Part shown: positions 26,494-35,203 of the stretch, piece after piece
How the letters are laid out: each line of letters starts with the position of its first letter
Position numbering within the stretch: position 1 is the stretch's first letter
NCBI RefSeq assembly: GCF_003938655.1
Contig: NZ_RJJT01000015.1
Coordinates: 1-64,000, forward strand
DNA from: Rhizobium pisi
GTDB lineage: Bacteria; Pseudomonadota; Alphaproteobacteria; Rhizobiales; Rhizobiaceae
DNA: 64,000 bases
Direction: 5' to 3'
The notes under the pieces: generated by a model
Seen by the model: only the letters and a program-made list of their open reading frames with translations
Databases searched by the model: none
What the model was told of the DNA's origin: nothing
Translations under genes and position numbers: made by a program

Positions 26494-27932
26494 TGAAGCG
26501 TAATCGCAAAATTAAAATCCTCGCCACCCTCGGGCCCGCCTCCTCCGAGGAATCGATGATCGAGAAGCTGCACCAGGCCGGTGCCGATGTCTTTCGCATC
26601 AATATGAGCCATGCGAGCCACGACCTGATGCGTACGCTCATCCAGCGCATCCGCTCGGTCGAAGCGCGCTCCGGCCGGCCGATCGGCATTCTGGCCGACC
26701 TGCAGGGACCTAAACTGCGCGTCGGCAAATTCGCCGACAGCAAGGTCGATCTGAAACCCGGCCAGACCTTTACGCTCGACAACAACGAAGCGCTCGGCGA
26801 CGCCACGCGCGTCTATCTGCCGCATCCCGAGATCCTGGAATCGGTGCAGCCGGGCCATCGCCTGCTGATCGACGACGGCAAGCTCGCGCTGCGTGCCGAA
26901 AAGTGCGACGGCAAGAGCATCGTCACCACCGTCATTTCGGGCACGCGCATCTCCGACCGCAAGGGCGTCAGCCTTCCCGACACCCTGCTCGGCGTCGGCG
27001 CGCTGACGGATAAGGACCGTGCCGACCTCGACGCCGTGCTCGCCACCGACGATGTCGACTGGGTGGCGCTTTCCTTCGTCCAGCGTCCCGACGACCTTGC
27101 CGAAGTCCGCAAGATCGCCCGCGGCCGCGTCGGCCTGATGTCGAAGATCGAAAAGCCGCAGGCTCTCGAGCGCATCGAAGAGATCATCGAGCTTTCCGAC
27201 GCCTTGATGGTCGCCCGCGGCGATCTCGGTGTCGAAATGCCGCTCGAATCTGTTCCCGGCATCCAGAAGCAACTGATCCGCGCCTGCCGCCGTTCGGGCA
27301 AGCCGGTGGTCGTCGCCACGCAGATGCTGGAATCGATGATCTCCGCGCCGGTGCCGACACGCGCCGAAGTCTCCGACGTTGCGACCGCCGTTTTCGAAGG
27401 TGCTGACGCTGTCATGCTCTCGGCTGAATCGGCCTCGGGCGACTATCCCGTCGAGGCCGTCTCGACCATGGCGTCGATTGCCAGCGCCATCGAGCGCGAG
27501 CCGCATTATCCCGGTATCATCTACGCCCAGCGCGCCCAGCCGGAAGCGACCGGCGCCGATGCGATCTCGCTCGCCGCCCGCCAGATTGCCGAGACGCTGA
27601 AGCTGTCGGCGATCGTCTGCTACACTTCGTCGGGCACGACGGGCCTTCGTGCCTCGCGTGAGCGCCCGCAGGTGCCGATCCTGGCGCTGTCGCCGATCAT
27701 CAAGACGGCGCGCCGCCTTGCCATCGTCTGGGGCCTGCATTGCGTCGTCACCCATGATGCGACCGATCTCGACGACATGGTCAACCGCGCCTGCCGCATC
27801 GTCGCGGACGAAGGCTTCGGCAAGCCGGGCGACCGCATCATCATCTCGGCCGGTGTGCCGCTCGGCACGCCCGGCGCCACCAATATGATCCGCATTGCCT
27901 ATATCGGTTCCGACGGCCAGAGCGGCATCTGA
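26493..27932 (+). CDS. pykA: pyruvate kinase
   Basis: This glycolytic enzyme converts phosphoenolpyruvate and ADP to pyruvate and ATP. The 479-aa sequence has the N-terminal FRINMSHASHD motif, ADLQGPKLRVG, the catalytic signature MSKIEKPQA (Lys), and MVARGDLGVEMP for metal binding. The C-terminal allosteric domain (about 345-475) is present. The ATG shares its A with the stop of the DUF1036 gene (TGATG arrangement). A good terminator follows. Confidence 0.97.
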   Translation: MKRNRKIKILATLGPASSEESMIEKLHQAGADVFRINMSHASHDLMRTLIQRIRSVEARSGRPIGILADLQGPKLRVGKFADSKVDLKPGQTFTLDNNEALGDATRVYLPHPEILESVQPGHRLLIDDGKLALRAEKCDGKSIVTTVISGTRISDRKGVSLPDTLLGVGALTDKDRADLDAVLATDDVDWVALSFVQRPDDLAEVRKIARGRVGLMSKIEKPQALERIEEIIELSDALMVARGDLGVEMPLESVPGIQKQLIRACRRSGKPVVVATQMLESMISAPVPTRAEVSDVATAVFEGADAVMLSAESASGDYPVEAVSTMASIASAIEREPHYPGIIYAQRAQPEATGADAISLAARQIAETLKLSAIVCYTSSGTTGLRASRERPQVPILALSPIIKTARRLAIVWGLHCVVTHDATDLDDMVNRACRIVADEGFGKPGDRIIISAGVPLGTPGATNMIRIAYIGSDGQSGI

Positions 27933-27951
27933 TCCGACCGCATCCCTTGGG

Positions 27952-27987
27952 AAGCCCGCTGCCTGAAGAGGCGGCGGGCTTTTTTGT
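27952..27987 (+). terminator. terminator of pykA
   Basis: An 11-bp stem (27953-27963 with 27970-27980, one G-T pair) is followed by TTTTTTGTTC. Confidence 0.85.
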
Positions 27988-28050
27988 TCGTGGGATCGCC
28001 ATTGCCAGGAACCGGGGAGCGTGCAAATCTCGAGTCTCAGATCAAGGAAT

Positions 28051-28100
28051 AGAGCATGATGGCGCCCGAAAACCGCTCGCACTTTTCGGTATCATGCTCC
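28051..28100. repeat. short rhizobial palindromic repeat
   Basis: Outer arms GAGCATGAT (28052-28060) and ATCATGCTC (28091-28099) enclose inner arms CCGAAAA and TTTTCGG. Similar nested palindromes are scattered through rhizobial intergenic DNA. It ends 5 bases before the RBS of the LysE gene and could form an RNA hairpin in its leader. Confidence 0.7.
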
Positions 28101-28117
28101 GGCTTGGAGGGGTCATC

Positions 28118-28753
28118 ATGGATATCGTCACGCTGCTTGCCTTTGCGGCCGTTTCGTTCGTCGGCATCGCCACACCGGGGCCGACAGTGCTGCTGGCGCT
28201 GACCAACGGTTCGCGGCATGGCCTGCGCCGGGCGGTTGCCGGCATGATCGGCGCAGTGCTTTCCGATTTCGTGCTGATTGGCGCCGTGGCGATCGGGCTC
28301 GGCGCGCTGCTTGCCGCATCGGAATTCTGGTTCTCGATGCTGAAATGGGCGGGTGCTGCCTATCTCGCCTTTCTCGGCATCATGCTGCTGCGCTCGAAGG
28401 GCACGATCGATGCGGCGCTGAAATCGGGTGAGGCAACGGCCACGAGATCGACCTTTTCGATCGGGCTCAAGAGCTTCATGGTCGCGGCGACGAACCCGAA
28501 AGGTTATCTGTTCTTCTCGGCCTTCCTGCCGCAGTTCATCGATCCAACCCAACCGCAGGCAGGGCAATATGCGCTGCTCGCGCTCGTCTTTGCCGCGCTC
28601 GATTTCATCATCATGTTCGGCTACGCCTTCTTCGGCTCGCAGGCGGTGCGCTTCCTGAAGACGTCGGGCGCCTTGTGGCTGGAACGGGCCTGCGGCGGCG
28701 CGCTGCTGGCCCTTGCCGGCTCGCTCGCCTTCTATCGCCGCGCAACCTCCTGA
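28118..28753 (+). CDS. LysE/RhtB-family amino-acid exporter
   Basis: The 211-aa protein has six likely transmembrane helices and the family signature near the start, ATPGPTVLLALTNGSRHG (about residues 16-33). Members export amino acids such as homoserine, threonine or lysine; the substrate here is not predictable. The start was placed at the ATG with GGAGG 9 bases upstream. A longer frame extending to 27947 runs through the palindromic repeat and is rejected. Confidence 0.92.
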   Translation: MDIVTLLAFAAVSFVGIATPGPTVLLALTNGSRHGLRRAVAGMIGAVLSDFVLIGAVAIGLGALLAASEFWFSMLKWAGAAYLAFLGIMLLRSKGTIDAALKSGEATATRSTFSIGLKSFMVAATNPKGYLFFSAFLPQFIDPTQPQAGQYALLALVFAALDFIIMFGYAFFGSQAVRFLKTSGALWLERACGGALLALAGSLAFYRRATS

Positions 28754-28761
28754 GCTCAGAA

Positions 28762-29313
28762 TCAAGACAGGGACAGATGGCCGACGCGATAGGCCTGCAT
28801 GCGCTCGTCGATTTCGGGCATATCTTTCCATAGCCTGAAGCGCACTCGCGTCCATGTCGTCGGTTCGAAACCGGAGACGAAGGCGAGCGCTCTGCCTGTC
28901 GCGAGATCGGCTTCGGCCTCAGCGCTCTCGGCATGACGGATCTCGGCGAGCGGCGCGTAAGCCTCCGTTCGCAGAATAGTGCAGGTCGCGAACCTGGCCG
29001 CAGCGATCTCGGGCGAGATATCAGCCCGCCAGACGATCCAGGTTCTGACCTGCGGCCAGCCGAAGGCGCCGGTGAGCGCTTGGAATCCGGGACTGCAGAG
29101 AAAGTCGCTTGCCCCTTCCGGCTTTTGCCAGAGATAGAAGGGCGCATAGAGATTGTCGCGGCTGCCGAATTCGTTCCTGCGGGCGCTGAGATAGGCCTTG
29201 AAGCCGAGATTGGGGAAGCCGTCGAGCAGAGGACCCTTGTCGCGGATGCGGCGGTCGATGATCGACATGTCGTAATCGGCGGGCAGGGTGAAGCCGTATT
29301 GCATGGCGATCAT
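28762..29313 (-). CDS. DUF4865-family protein
   Basis: The 183-aa protein matches DUF4865 over its length: MQYGFTLPADYDMSIIDRRI, then FPNLGFKAYL, FYLWQKPEGASDFL, and a C-terminal helical part. The family is often annotated as monooxygenase-like because of its two ferredoxin-like halves, but its function is unknown. The ATG overlaps the cupin stop as ATGA, so it is coupled to the tautomerase-cupin operon. Confidence 0.88.
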   Translation of the reverse strand: MIAMQYGFTLPADYDMSIIDRRIRDKGPLLDGFPNLGFKAYLSARRNEFGSRDNLYAPFYLWQKPEGASDFLCSPGFQALTGAFGWPQVRTWIVWRADISPEIAAARFATCTILRTEAYAPLAEIRHAESAEAEADLATGRALAFVSGFEPTTWTRVRFRLWKDMPEIDERMQAYRVGHLSLS

Positions 29314-29711
29314 GGCCGTCTCTCCACATGATCCAGCCATTCGACGGCGCTGCCGTTTTCACTTGGCTGGATGCTGATATAGCTGAATGGGCTGTCATCG
29401 GCCGCGCCATGCCAGTGGCGCTCGCCGGGTGCGAACCAAACCGCGTCGCCGGCTCGCAAGTTTTCGACAGGGCCGCCCTCGTTCTGCGCAAGTCCCCGTC
29501 CCGAAAGCACATAGAGCAGCTGGCCTTTGGGGTGTGTGTGCCAGCGGGTGATGGTGCCGGGTTCGAGCGTGGCGCGCATCGCAGTGTTCTCGCCGTCGGC
29601 GCCTTCGAGCAGCATCTCCACCCAGAAGGGCGCCGTTGCCACGCCCTCCGGCGAGCGGACCGCCTTGCCGGGGCGGCTTACGGTCATCGTCTTCGGGTTC
29701 GAAGCGCTCAT
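29310..29711 (-). CDS. cupin-domain protein
   Basis: The 133-aa product is a single-domain cupin. Motif 1 is GTITRWHTHPKGQLLYVLSG (two His and a spaced Glu replaced by Gln) and motif 2 is RAGDAVWFAPGERHWHGA. Such proteins often bind Fe or Mn and act in catabolic steps. The ATG overlaps the stop of the tautomerase gene (ATGA), which fixes the start. Confidence 0.9.
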   Translation of the reverse strand: MSASNPKTMTVSRPGKAVRSPEGVATAPFWVEMLLEGADGENTAMRATLEPGTITRWHTHPKGQLLYVLSGRGLAQNEGGPVENLRAGDAVWFAPGERHWHGAADDSPFSYISIQPSENGSAVEWLDHVERRP

Positions 29712-30127
29712 TGCCGGCCTCCGACCGCCCGCAGCCGCCAGTCCGGATCGGTCATCTGAGCGATGCCGTTGCCGAAGGACCAATCGTCCGGCGCGCTGGT
29801 GCTGATGACGATCATGACGTCTTCCGGCCGGAGGCCCGGCGACACCGCCAGAAGATCGGTGAGCCGCCGATAGAGCGCCGCCTTCATCTCGCCCGCGCGA
29901 GGTCTGCCTATGGTGATCGAGATGTAGACGAAATCGTCGGAGCGCGGGCCGGCGAGATAGCTGCGGTCGAAGATCAGCTCGTTCTCGTCATGCTGGTGGA
30001 TGGCCTGGAAGCGATCGTTTTCGGGAACGTCGAAAGTCTCGACCAGGGCGCGCTGGATATTGTCGGCGAGCGCCACAAGATAGTCCGGCGACTTGCCTTT
30101 GCGAAGAGAAATGCGAACGAAGGGCAT
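29708..30127 (-). CDS. tautomerase-superfamily protein
   Basis: The 139-aa protein begins MPFVRISLRKGKSPDYL, so that after Met removal Pro1 would be the N-terminal catalytic base of the tautomerase family. It is longer than 4-oxalocrotonate tautomerase (about 60 aa) and has the two beta-alpha-beta halves of the MSAD/cis-CaaD-like branch. The start was chosen at the ATG with GGAG 8 bases upstream, which also puts Pro at position 2. It is the first gene of the tautomerase-cupin-DUF4865 operon, divergent from a LysR gene that probably controls it. Confidence 0.9.
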   Translation of the reverse strand: MPFVRISLRKGKSPDYLVALADNIQRALVETFDVPENDRFQAIHQHDENELIFDRSYLAGPRSDDFVYISITIGRPRAGEMKAALYRRLTDLLAVSPGLRPEDVMIVISTSAPDDWSFGNGIAQMTDPDWRLRAVGGRQ

Positions 30128-30173
30128 TGGGATCTCCATGGTTCTGGCCGTTCACCGGCCTTGACAATGAAAC

Positions 30174-30190
30174 CATCGCACAGCACGATG
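30174..30190. promoter_or_regulatory. probable LysR-type operator between tautomerase operon and lysR gene
   Basis: The dyad CATCG-N7-CGATG contains the T-N11-A core (T30176, A30188) and the ATC-N9-GAT pattern seen in LysR-family sites. It lies 47 bases before the tautomerase start and about 55 bases before the LysR start, in a divergent interval. Confidence 0.5.
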
Positions 30191-30244
30191 ATGCTGAAAA
30201 TCAGAATTTTTTGAATCAATGATCCTAAAAATCGGGACTATGTG

Positions 30245-31135
30245 ATGCGGCGGACGATCTTCGACCTCGATGTGCTTCGGACCTTTTCGACGGGTATGGA
30301 ACTCGGCAATTTCGCCAAGGCAGCAGAAAGGCTCGGGCGGTCGACCTCTGCGGTCAGCGCGCAATTGAAGAAGCTGGAGGAGCAGGCCGGTACGCAGATC
30401 TTCCGCAAGGCGGGGCGTGGGCTGACGCTAACCGATGCCGGCGAGACGATGCTTGGCTATGCCAGACGGCTGCTGGAACTCAACGATGAGGCGGCGGCGG
30501 CCGTGCACAGCGTCGAACTGGAGGGCTGGGTGCGGTTCGGCCTGCAGGAGGATTTTGGCGAGAACCTGCTGCCCGAAGTGCTCGGCCGTTTTGCGCGCGC
30601 CCATCCGAAGGTGCGCATCGAGGCGCGGGTGGTGCGCAATGCCGAACTGCTCGAACGCGTGACCTCAGGCAAGCTCGATCTGGCGCTCGCCTGGAGCGAT
30701 GGCACGCTGACGGCGCATTGCGAAACGATCGGCGAGGTGCCGATGCGCTGGATCGGGCCTGCCGAGGGGCCTGGCTGGCATGCCGCAAGCGGCGAACCGA
30801 TGCCGCTTGCCTCGCTGGAGGCGCCGTGCCTGCTGCGCAGCGCGGCGACCCGGGCGCTTGATGAAGCGGGCATTTCCTGGCGGCTCGCTTTCGTCAGTCC
30901 CAGTCTCGGCGGTCTCTGGGCCGCGACGGCCGCAGGCCTCGGCCTCACCATCCGCACGCCGATCGGCTTGCCGGCAAAGGTCCGGCCGCTGGAACCCGAG
31001 GCTATCGGCCTGCCTGAGCTGCCGAAGCTCGGCCTGGTCCTGCATCGGGCGGAAGCCGAACCGCAGCCGGCCGCGGCGCGGCTCGCCGCGCTCGTGCTGC
31101 AGTCGGTGCATGGTGCCGTACGAGAGGCAAGTTGA
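30245..31135 (+). CDS. LysR-family transcriptional regulator
   Basis: The 296-aa protein has an N-terminal winged helix-turn-helix (about 5-64: DLDVLRTFSTGMELGNFAKA, then AAERLGRSTSAVSAQLKKLE) and a LysR substrate-binding domain (about 90-290). It probably controls the divergent tautomerase-cupin-DUF4865 operon through the dyad at 30174-30190. The GTG three bases upstream of the ATG is an alternative start. The inducer is unknown. Confidence 0.92.
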   Translation: MRRTIFDLDVLRTFSTGMELGNFAKAAERLGRSTSAVSAQLKKLEEQAGTQIFRKAGRGLTLTDAGETMLGYARRLLELNDEAAAAVHSVELEGWVRFGLQEDFGENLLPEVLGRFARAHPKVRIEARVVRNAELLERVTSGKLDLALAWSDGTLTAHCETIGEVPMRWIGPAEGPGWHAASGEPMPLASLEAPCLLRSAATRALDEAGISWRLAFVSPSLGGLWAATAAGLGLTIRTPIGLPAKVRPLEPEAIGLPELPKLGLVLHRAEAEPQPAAARLAALVLQSVHGAVREAS

Positions 31136-31365
31136 ATCCCGGCATTGACCCTTCGGGCGCATGCCTATAGCCTCGAGGCACTATGACGATGCTCACTCTC
31201 AATATCGCTTCGGTCTTCTTCTTGAGCCACTAACGGCACTGCCTTCGGGCGTATGGAAGATGCGGCCGCATCCAGCCTTCGCGGCTGGCGTGTTGCCGTG
31301 GACGGTAACCACCTGCATCCGGCCAAAGAAGAGCCCTGCAGGTTTGGCAATAGAGAGATATTTTC

Positions 31366-32172
31366 ATGACATCAGCTGTTTATCCGCCGGCGCTGAGCGC
31401 CGCGCAGATCGAGCAATTCATCGAGAATGGTTTCGTCAGGATCGATGATGCATTTTCCCGGACACTGGCCGAAGAAGCCCGTGCCATCATGTGGCGCGAC
31501 ATTCCCTTTGATGCGAATGATCCAAAGACGTGGACGCAGCCGGTCGTGCGGCTTGCCGGCTACGGTGGCGGGCCGTTCGAGAAGGCTGTGAATACGCCGG
31601 TCCTGCATTCCGCCTTCGACCAGCTCGTCGGCACGGGGCGCTGGGAGCCGCGCAATGGGCTTGGCAGTTTTCCGGTCCGCTTTCCCCATCCCGATGATCC
31701 GGGCGATGCCGGTTGGCATGTGGATGTGAGCTTTCCCGGCGAGCATTCCGATCCGAACGAGCAACGGGACTTTTCCGCCTGGCGGGTGAACATTACCTCG
31801 CGCGGACGGGCGCTCCTGATGCTCTTTCTATTCTCGGATGTCGGGCAGGAGGATGCGCCGACCCGCATCCGCGTCGGTTCGCACAAGGATATCGCACGCC
31901 TGCTGGCACCGGCGGGCGAGGCAGGAATGGCGCACCTTTGGCTGGAGCACGTGGGGGAGGATCGGCCGCTGGCGTTGGCGACAGGTCCGGCAGGCACGGT
32001 ATATCTGTGCCATCCGTTCCTCATCCACGCCGCGCAGATGCACCGCGGCAAGGAGCCGCGCTTCATGGCGCAGCCCGGCCTTGCGCCTTCCGAACCTCTT
32101 CGGCTCGAACGGAAGGACGGCGCCTATTCGCCGGTCGAGATCGCGATCCGCCGGGCACTTCAGCAGCGGTAG
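31366..32172 (+). CDS. phytanoyl-CoA dioxygenase (PhyH)-family protein
   Basis: The 268-aa product belongs to the Fe(II)/2-oxoglutarate PhyH-like oxygenases. The likely iron ligands are WHVDVSFPG (HxD, about residue 110) and the later His in CHPFLIHAAQMH (about 215-226). The N-terminal IEQFIENGFVRIDDAF is also typical. The substrate is unknown. It ends near a bidirectional hairpin and is convergent with the GlxA-type regulator. Confidence 0.88.
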   Translation: MTSAVYPPALSAAQIEQFIENGFVRIDDAFSRTLAEEARAIMWRDIPFDANDPKTWTQPVVRLAGYGGGPFEKAVNTPVLHSAFDQLVGTGRWEPRNGLGSFPVRFPHPDDPGDAGWHVDVSFPGEHSDPNEQRDFSAWRVNITSRGRALLMLFLFSDVGQEDAPTRIRVGSHKDIARLLAPAGEAGMAHLWLEHVGEDRPLALATGPAGTVYLCHPFLIHAAQMHRGKEPRFMAQPGLAPSEPLRLERKDGAYSPVEIAIRRALQQR

Positions 32173-32180
32173 CGAGGACA

Positions 32181-32209
32181 GAAAACACCCGGCCGTCGCA
32201 GGCCGGGTG
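32181..32209 (-). terminator. terminator between the PhyH and GlxA genes
   Basis: A perfect 9-bp stem CACCCGGCC/GGCCGGGTG (32186-32209) is followed on the minus strand by TTTTC. It lies between convergent genes and may serve both, but the T-run favours the GlxA gene. Confidence 0.65.
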
Positions 32210-32210
32210 C

Positions 32211-33146
32211 TCACATCTGCTGGGCGTTGCGGCGGATGGCCTGCGGCGGCTGGCCGAAGGCGCGCAGGAAGGCGCGGCGCATGCGCTCGCGGTCGGCAAA
32301 GCCGGTCTCGTCGGCGACGACGTCGATCGGATGGCGGCTCTGCTCCATCATCAGCCGGGCGGCTTCGAGTCTCAGATTTTCCACGGCCTTGGCAGGCGAC
32401 TGCCCGGTTTCGGCGCGGAAGGCCCGGCTGAACTGGCGTGGGCTGAGATGGGCGGCTTCCGCCAGTTCTTCGACCGAAAGCTGCGATTTCAGATTTCCGC
32501 GGGCAAAGTCGAGCGCCTTCTGAATGCGATCGGATTTCGGTTCCAGCTCCAGCAGCGCGGAAAATTGCGACTGGCGGCCGGACCGGCGGTGATAGACGAC
32601 AAGCATTCGGGCAACGGCGCGGGCGACCTCCATGCCGTGGTCCTTCTCGACCATGGCGAGTGCCAGATCGATTCCGGCCGTCATGCCGGCCGATGTCCAG
32701 ACCGAACCGTCGATGATGAAGATGCGGTCCTCTTCCACCTTGATCTTTGGATAGCGCGCCTTCATTTCACGAGCGAGACACCAATGCGTCGTCGCGCGCC
32801 GGCCGTCGAGAATACCGGCTTCGGCGAGGAAGAAAGTGCCGGTGCAAATCGAAGCGACGCGGCGAGAGGCGCCAAGAGCCGCGCGAACGAAGTTGCTTTC
32901 GCCGGGGCTTGGCAACACGATGCCGGGCGCGCCGGTGACGATCAGCGTATCGAATCCAGGATCACCGAAGGGCTCGGTCTCAATCGTCATGCCGAGCGAA
33001 GTGCGCAGCGAACCGCCTGCTTCCGAGAGGTAGCGGATGTCGTAAACCTTCTCGCGAAAATGCAGATTGGTGAATTCGAAGGCCGACACGGCCGCCAGGC
33101 CCATGATCTGGAAGCTGGGGTAGAGCAGGAAAGCGATGGTTTGCAT
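32211..33146 (-). CDS. GlxA-family AraC-type transcriptional regulator
   Basis: The 311-aa protein joins a DJ-1/PfpI-like N-terminal domain (about 1-185), with the nucleophile-elbow Cys in ASICTGTFFLAEAGIL, to an AraC-type double helix-turn-helix (about 215-305, VEELAEAAHLSPRQFSRAFRAETGQSP). The DJ-1-like part is thought to sense a small molecule. It is divergent from an SDR oxidoreductase gene across 116 bases, a common pairing for this regulator class, so it probably controls that gene. Confidence 0.93.
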   Translation of the reverse strand: MQTIAFLLYPSFQIMGLAAVSAFEFTNLHFREKVYDIRYLSEAGGSLRTSLGMTIETEPFGDPGFDTLIVTGAPGIVLPSPGESNFVRAALGASRRVASICTGTFFLAEAGILDGRRATTHWCLAREMKARYPKIKVEEDRIFIIDGSVWTSAGMTAGIDLALAMVEKDHGMEVARAVARMLVVYHRRSGRQSQFSALLELEPKSDRIQKALDFARGNLKSQLSVEELAEAAHLSPRQFSRAFRAETGQSPAKAVENLRLEAARLMMEQSRHPIDVVADETGFADRERMRRAFLRAFGQPPQAIRRNAQQM

Positions 33147-33262
33147 GGCTAAGCTCCAATGTCCTAAAAGGTGGTATATATGACATTCAGGACGCTGACA
33201 ATCCGGGATATGGTTCTCCTCAAGCGCAGGGCAGAGGCCGGCGCAATTGAAGGAGATGGATC

Positions 33263-34060
33263 ATGACACAGGAATACAAGGGTACTGCGCTTGTCACCGG
33301 CGCATCCTCGGGCATCGGCGCAGTCTATACCCACAGGCTGGCAAAGCAGGGTTACGACCTGATCATCGTCGCCCGCAATGGTGAGCGGCTGAAGGCCCTG
33401 GCAACCGGGCTGACCGAGGAGACGGGCAGGACGGTCGAGACCGTCGTGGCCGACCTCGGCAACGCGGCTGACCTCGCCCGTGTCGAAGGCGTGCTGAAGC
33501 AGGACCGGAGCATCACGCTTCTGGTCAACAATGCCGGCGTTGGCGGAACGGCGCCGCTGCTCGCCGCCGATGTCGACAAGATGCAGAAGATGATCGAACT
33601 CAACGTCACGGCGCTGATGCGGCTGACCTATGCCGCCGTTCCCGGTTTCGTTGCCCGCGGCGGCGGCACGATCATCAACATCGCGTCGATCGTCGCGATC
33701 GCGCCAGAGCGCCTGAACGGCGTCTACGGCGCCACGAAAGCCTTCGTGCTCGCCTTCAGCCAGTCGCTGAAGCATGAATTGACGGAGAAGAACATCCGGA
33801 TACAGGCCGTGTTGCCCGGCGCCACGGCGACGGAATTCTGGGGCATTGCCGGCACGCCGATCGAGCATCTGCCGAACGAGATCGTGATGTCGGCGGAAGA
33901 CATGGTCGATGCATCGCTCGCCGGCCTTGAGCAGGGTGAGTTCGCAACGATTCCGGCGCTTGAGGATGCCGGCTTGCTTTCGGCCTACGAGCAGGCGCGC
34001 CAGGCATTGATGCCGAACCTGTCTCGCAGCAAGCCGGCCAAGCGTTACGAGCTGGCATGA
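33263..34060 (+). CDS. SDR-family oxidoreductase
   Basis: The 265-aa protein has the classical short-chain dehydrogenase features: TGASSGIG for cofactor binding (about 12-19), NNAG (about 87-90), the catalytic Ser in INIASIV, and YGATK with Tyr and Lys. The Arg after the second strand (VARNGERL) favours NADP(H). Its substrate is unknown. RBS AAGGAGATGG precedes the ATG. It is divergent from, and probably controlled by, the GlxA-type regulator. Confidence 0.92.
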   Translation: MTQEYKGTALVTGASSGIGAVYTHRLAKQGYDLIIVARNGERLKALATGLTEETGRTVETVVADLGNAADLARVEGVLKQDRSITLLVNNAGVGGTAPLLAADVDKMQKMIELNVTALMRLTYAAVPGFVARGGGTIINIASIVAIAPERLNGVYGATKAFVLAFSQSLKHELTEKNIRIQAVLPGATATEFWGIAGTPIEHLPNEIVMSAEDMVDASLAGLEQGEFATIPALEDAGLLSAYEQARQALMPNLSRSKPAKRYELA

Positions 34061-34117
34061 CGGTTGGCTGACGAAAACCATCCGCGGCATATGCTGCGGA
34101 TGGCGGGCGCACTTCTC

Positions 34118-35092
34118 TCAACCGAAGCGTTCCAGGGCGGTGGTGAAAATATCGGGATCGACATTGCCGCCCGAGGTGACGGCGACGATTGTGTCGCTTT
34201 CCAGATCCTTGCCATGGAAGAGGGCGGCGGCAAGCGCCACCGCAGCACCGGGCTCGACGACGATCTTCAGCCTGACGAAAGCAAGCGCCATGGCGCGAAG
34301 CGCTTCCTCGTCGGTAACGACAATGCCGGCGCCGGCGAGGCGCTTCAGGATCGGAAAGGTGATATTGCCAGGCTGCGGCGTGAGGATCGCATCGCAGATC
34401 GAGCCCGACATCGAGGCGTTGCGCTCGATCCTGCCGGAGGCGAGCGAGCGGGTGGTATCGTCGAAGTCCCTGGGCTCGCAGGGACGGACGCGAAAGCCGG
34501 GGGCGCTGGCTTCAAGGGCAAGGGCGATGCCGGAGGTCAGTCCGCCGCCACCGCAGGGAACCAAGACCTCCGCAGAGGTAACGCCTTCCTCTTCGGCCTG
34601 CTCGGAGATTTCAAGGCCGGTCGTGCCCTGGCCGGCGATGACGAGCGGCTCGTCGAAAGGCTTGATCAGCGTCAGGCCGCGTTCTGCCGAAAGCCTGGCG
34701 CCGATTTCGTCGCGATCCTCGTTGGCGCGATCATAGAGCACCACTTCGGCGCCGAAAGCGCGGGTATTGGCGATCTTCAGCTTCGGCGCATCGCTCGGCA
34801 TGATGATGACGGCGGGCACCCCATGCAGCTTGGCGGCAAGGGCAACGCCCTGGGCATGGTTGCCGGAGGAGAAGGCGATGACGCCTCGCGCGCGCACGGC
34901 AGGATCGAGGCCGGAGACCGCGGACCAGCCGCCGCGGAACTTGAATGAGCCGGAATGTTGCAGACATTCCGCCTTCACGAACAAGCGCCGGCCGGCGATC
35001 TCGTTCAGGAAGGGAGAGGAGAGAAGCGGTGTGCGCCTTGCGTGACCGCGCAGGCGGGCGCGGGCGGCAACGATCATTTCAATGCTGGCCAT
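34118..35092 (-). CDS. threonine/serine dehydratase-like PLP enzyme
   Basis: The 324-aa protein is a fold type II PLP enzyme: PLP-lysine in SGSFKFRGG, SSGNHAQGVA, and the phosphate-binding loop CGGGGLTSG. There is no C-terminal ACT domain, so it resembles catabolic or biodegradative threonine dehydratases, serine racemases and the EutB-like enzymes. It should deaminate threonine or serine, but hydroxy-aspartate or a related amino acid is also possible. The start was chosen at MASIEMIV; an ATG at 35125 is an alternative. Confidence 0.87.
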   Translation of the reverse strand: MASIEMIVAARARLRGHARRTPLLSSPFLNEIAGRRLFVKAECLQHSGSFKFRGGWSAVSGLDPAVRARGVIAFSSGNHAQGVALAAKLHGVPAVIIMPSDAPKLKIANTRAFGAEVVLYDRANEDRDEIGARLSAERGLTLIKPFDEPLVIAGQGTTGLEISEQAEEEGVTSAEVLVPCGGGGLTSGIALALEASAPGFRVRPCEPRDFDDTTRSLASGRIERNASMSGSICDAILTPQPGNITFPILKRLAGAGIVVTDEEALRAMALAFVRLKIVVEPGAAVALAAALFHGKDLESDTIVAVTSGGNVDPDIFTTALERFG

Positions 35093-35203
35093 TCGGGAAT
35101 CGTCCTGCTTGCGGAATTCAATCATGCATAGGGCGGGGCAAGCTGTTTGTGAACGGCGACTTTGTCACCGTGCCACGAATGGTGTTGCGCCCGTCGCGAG
35201 GGG

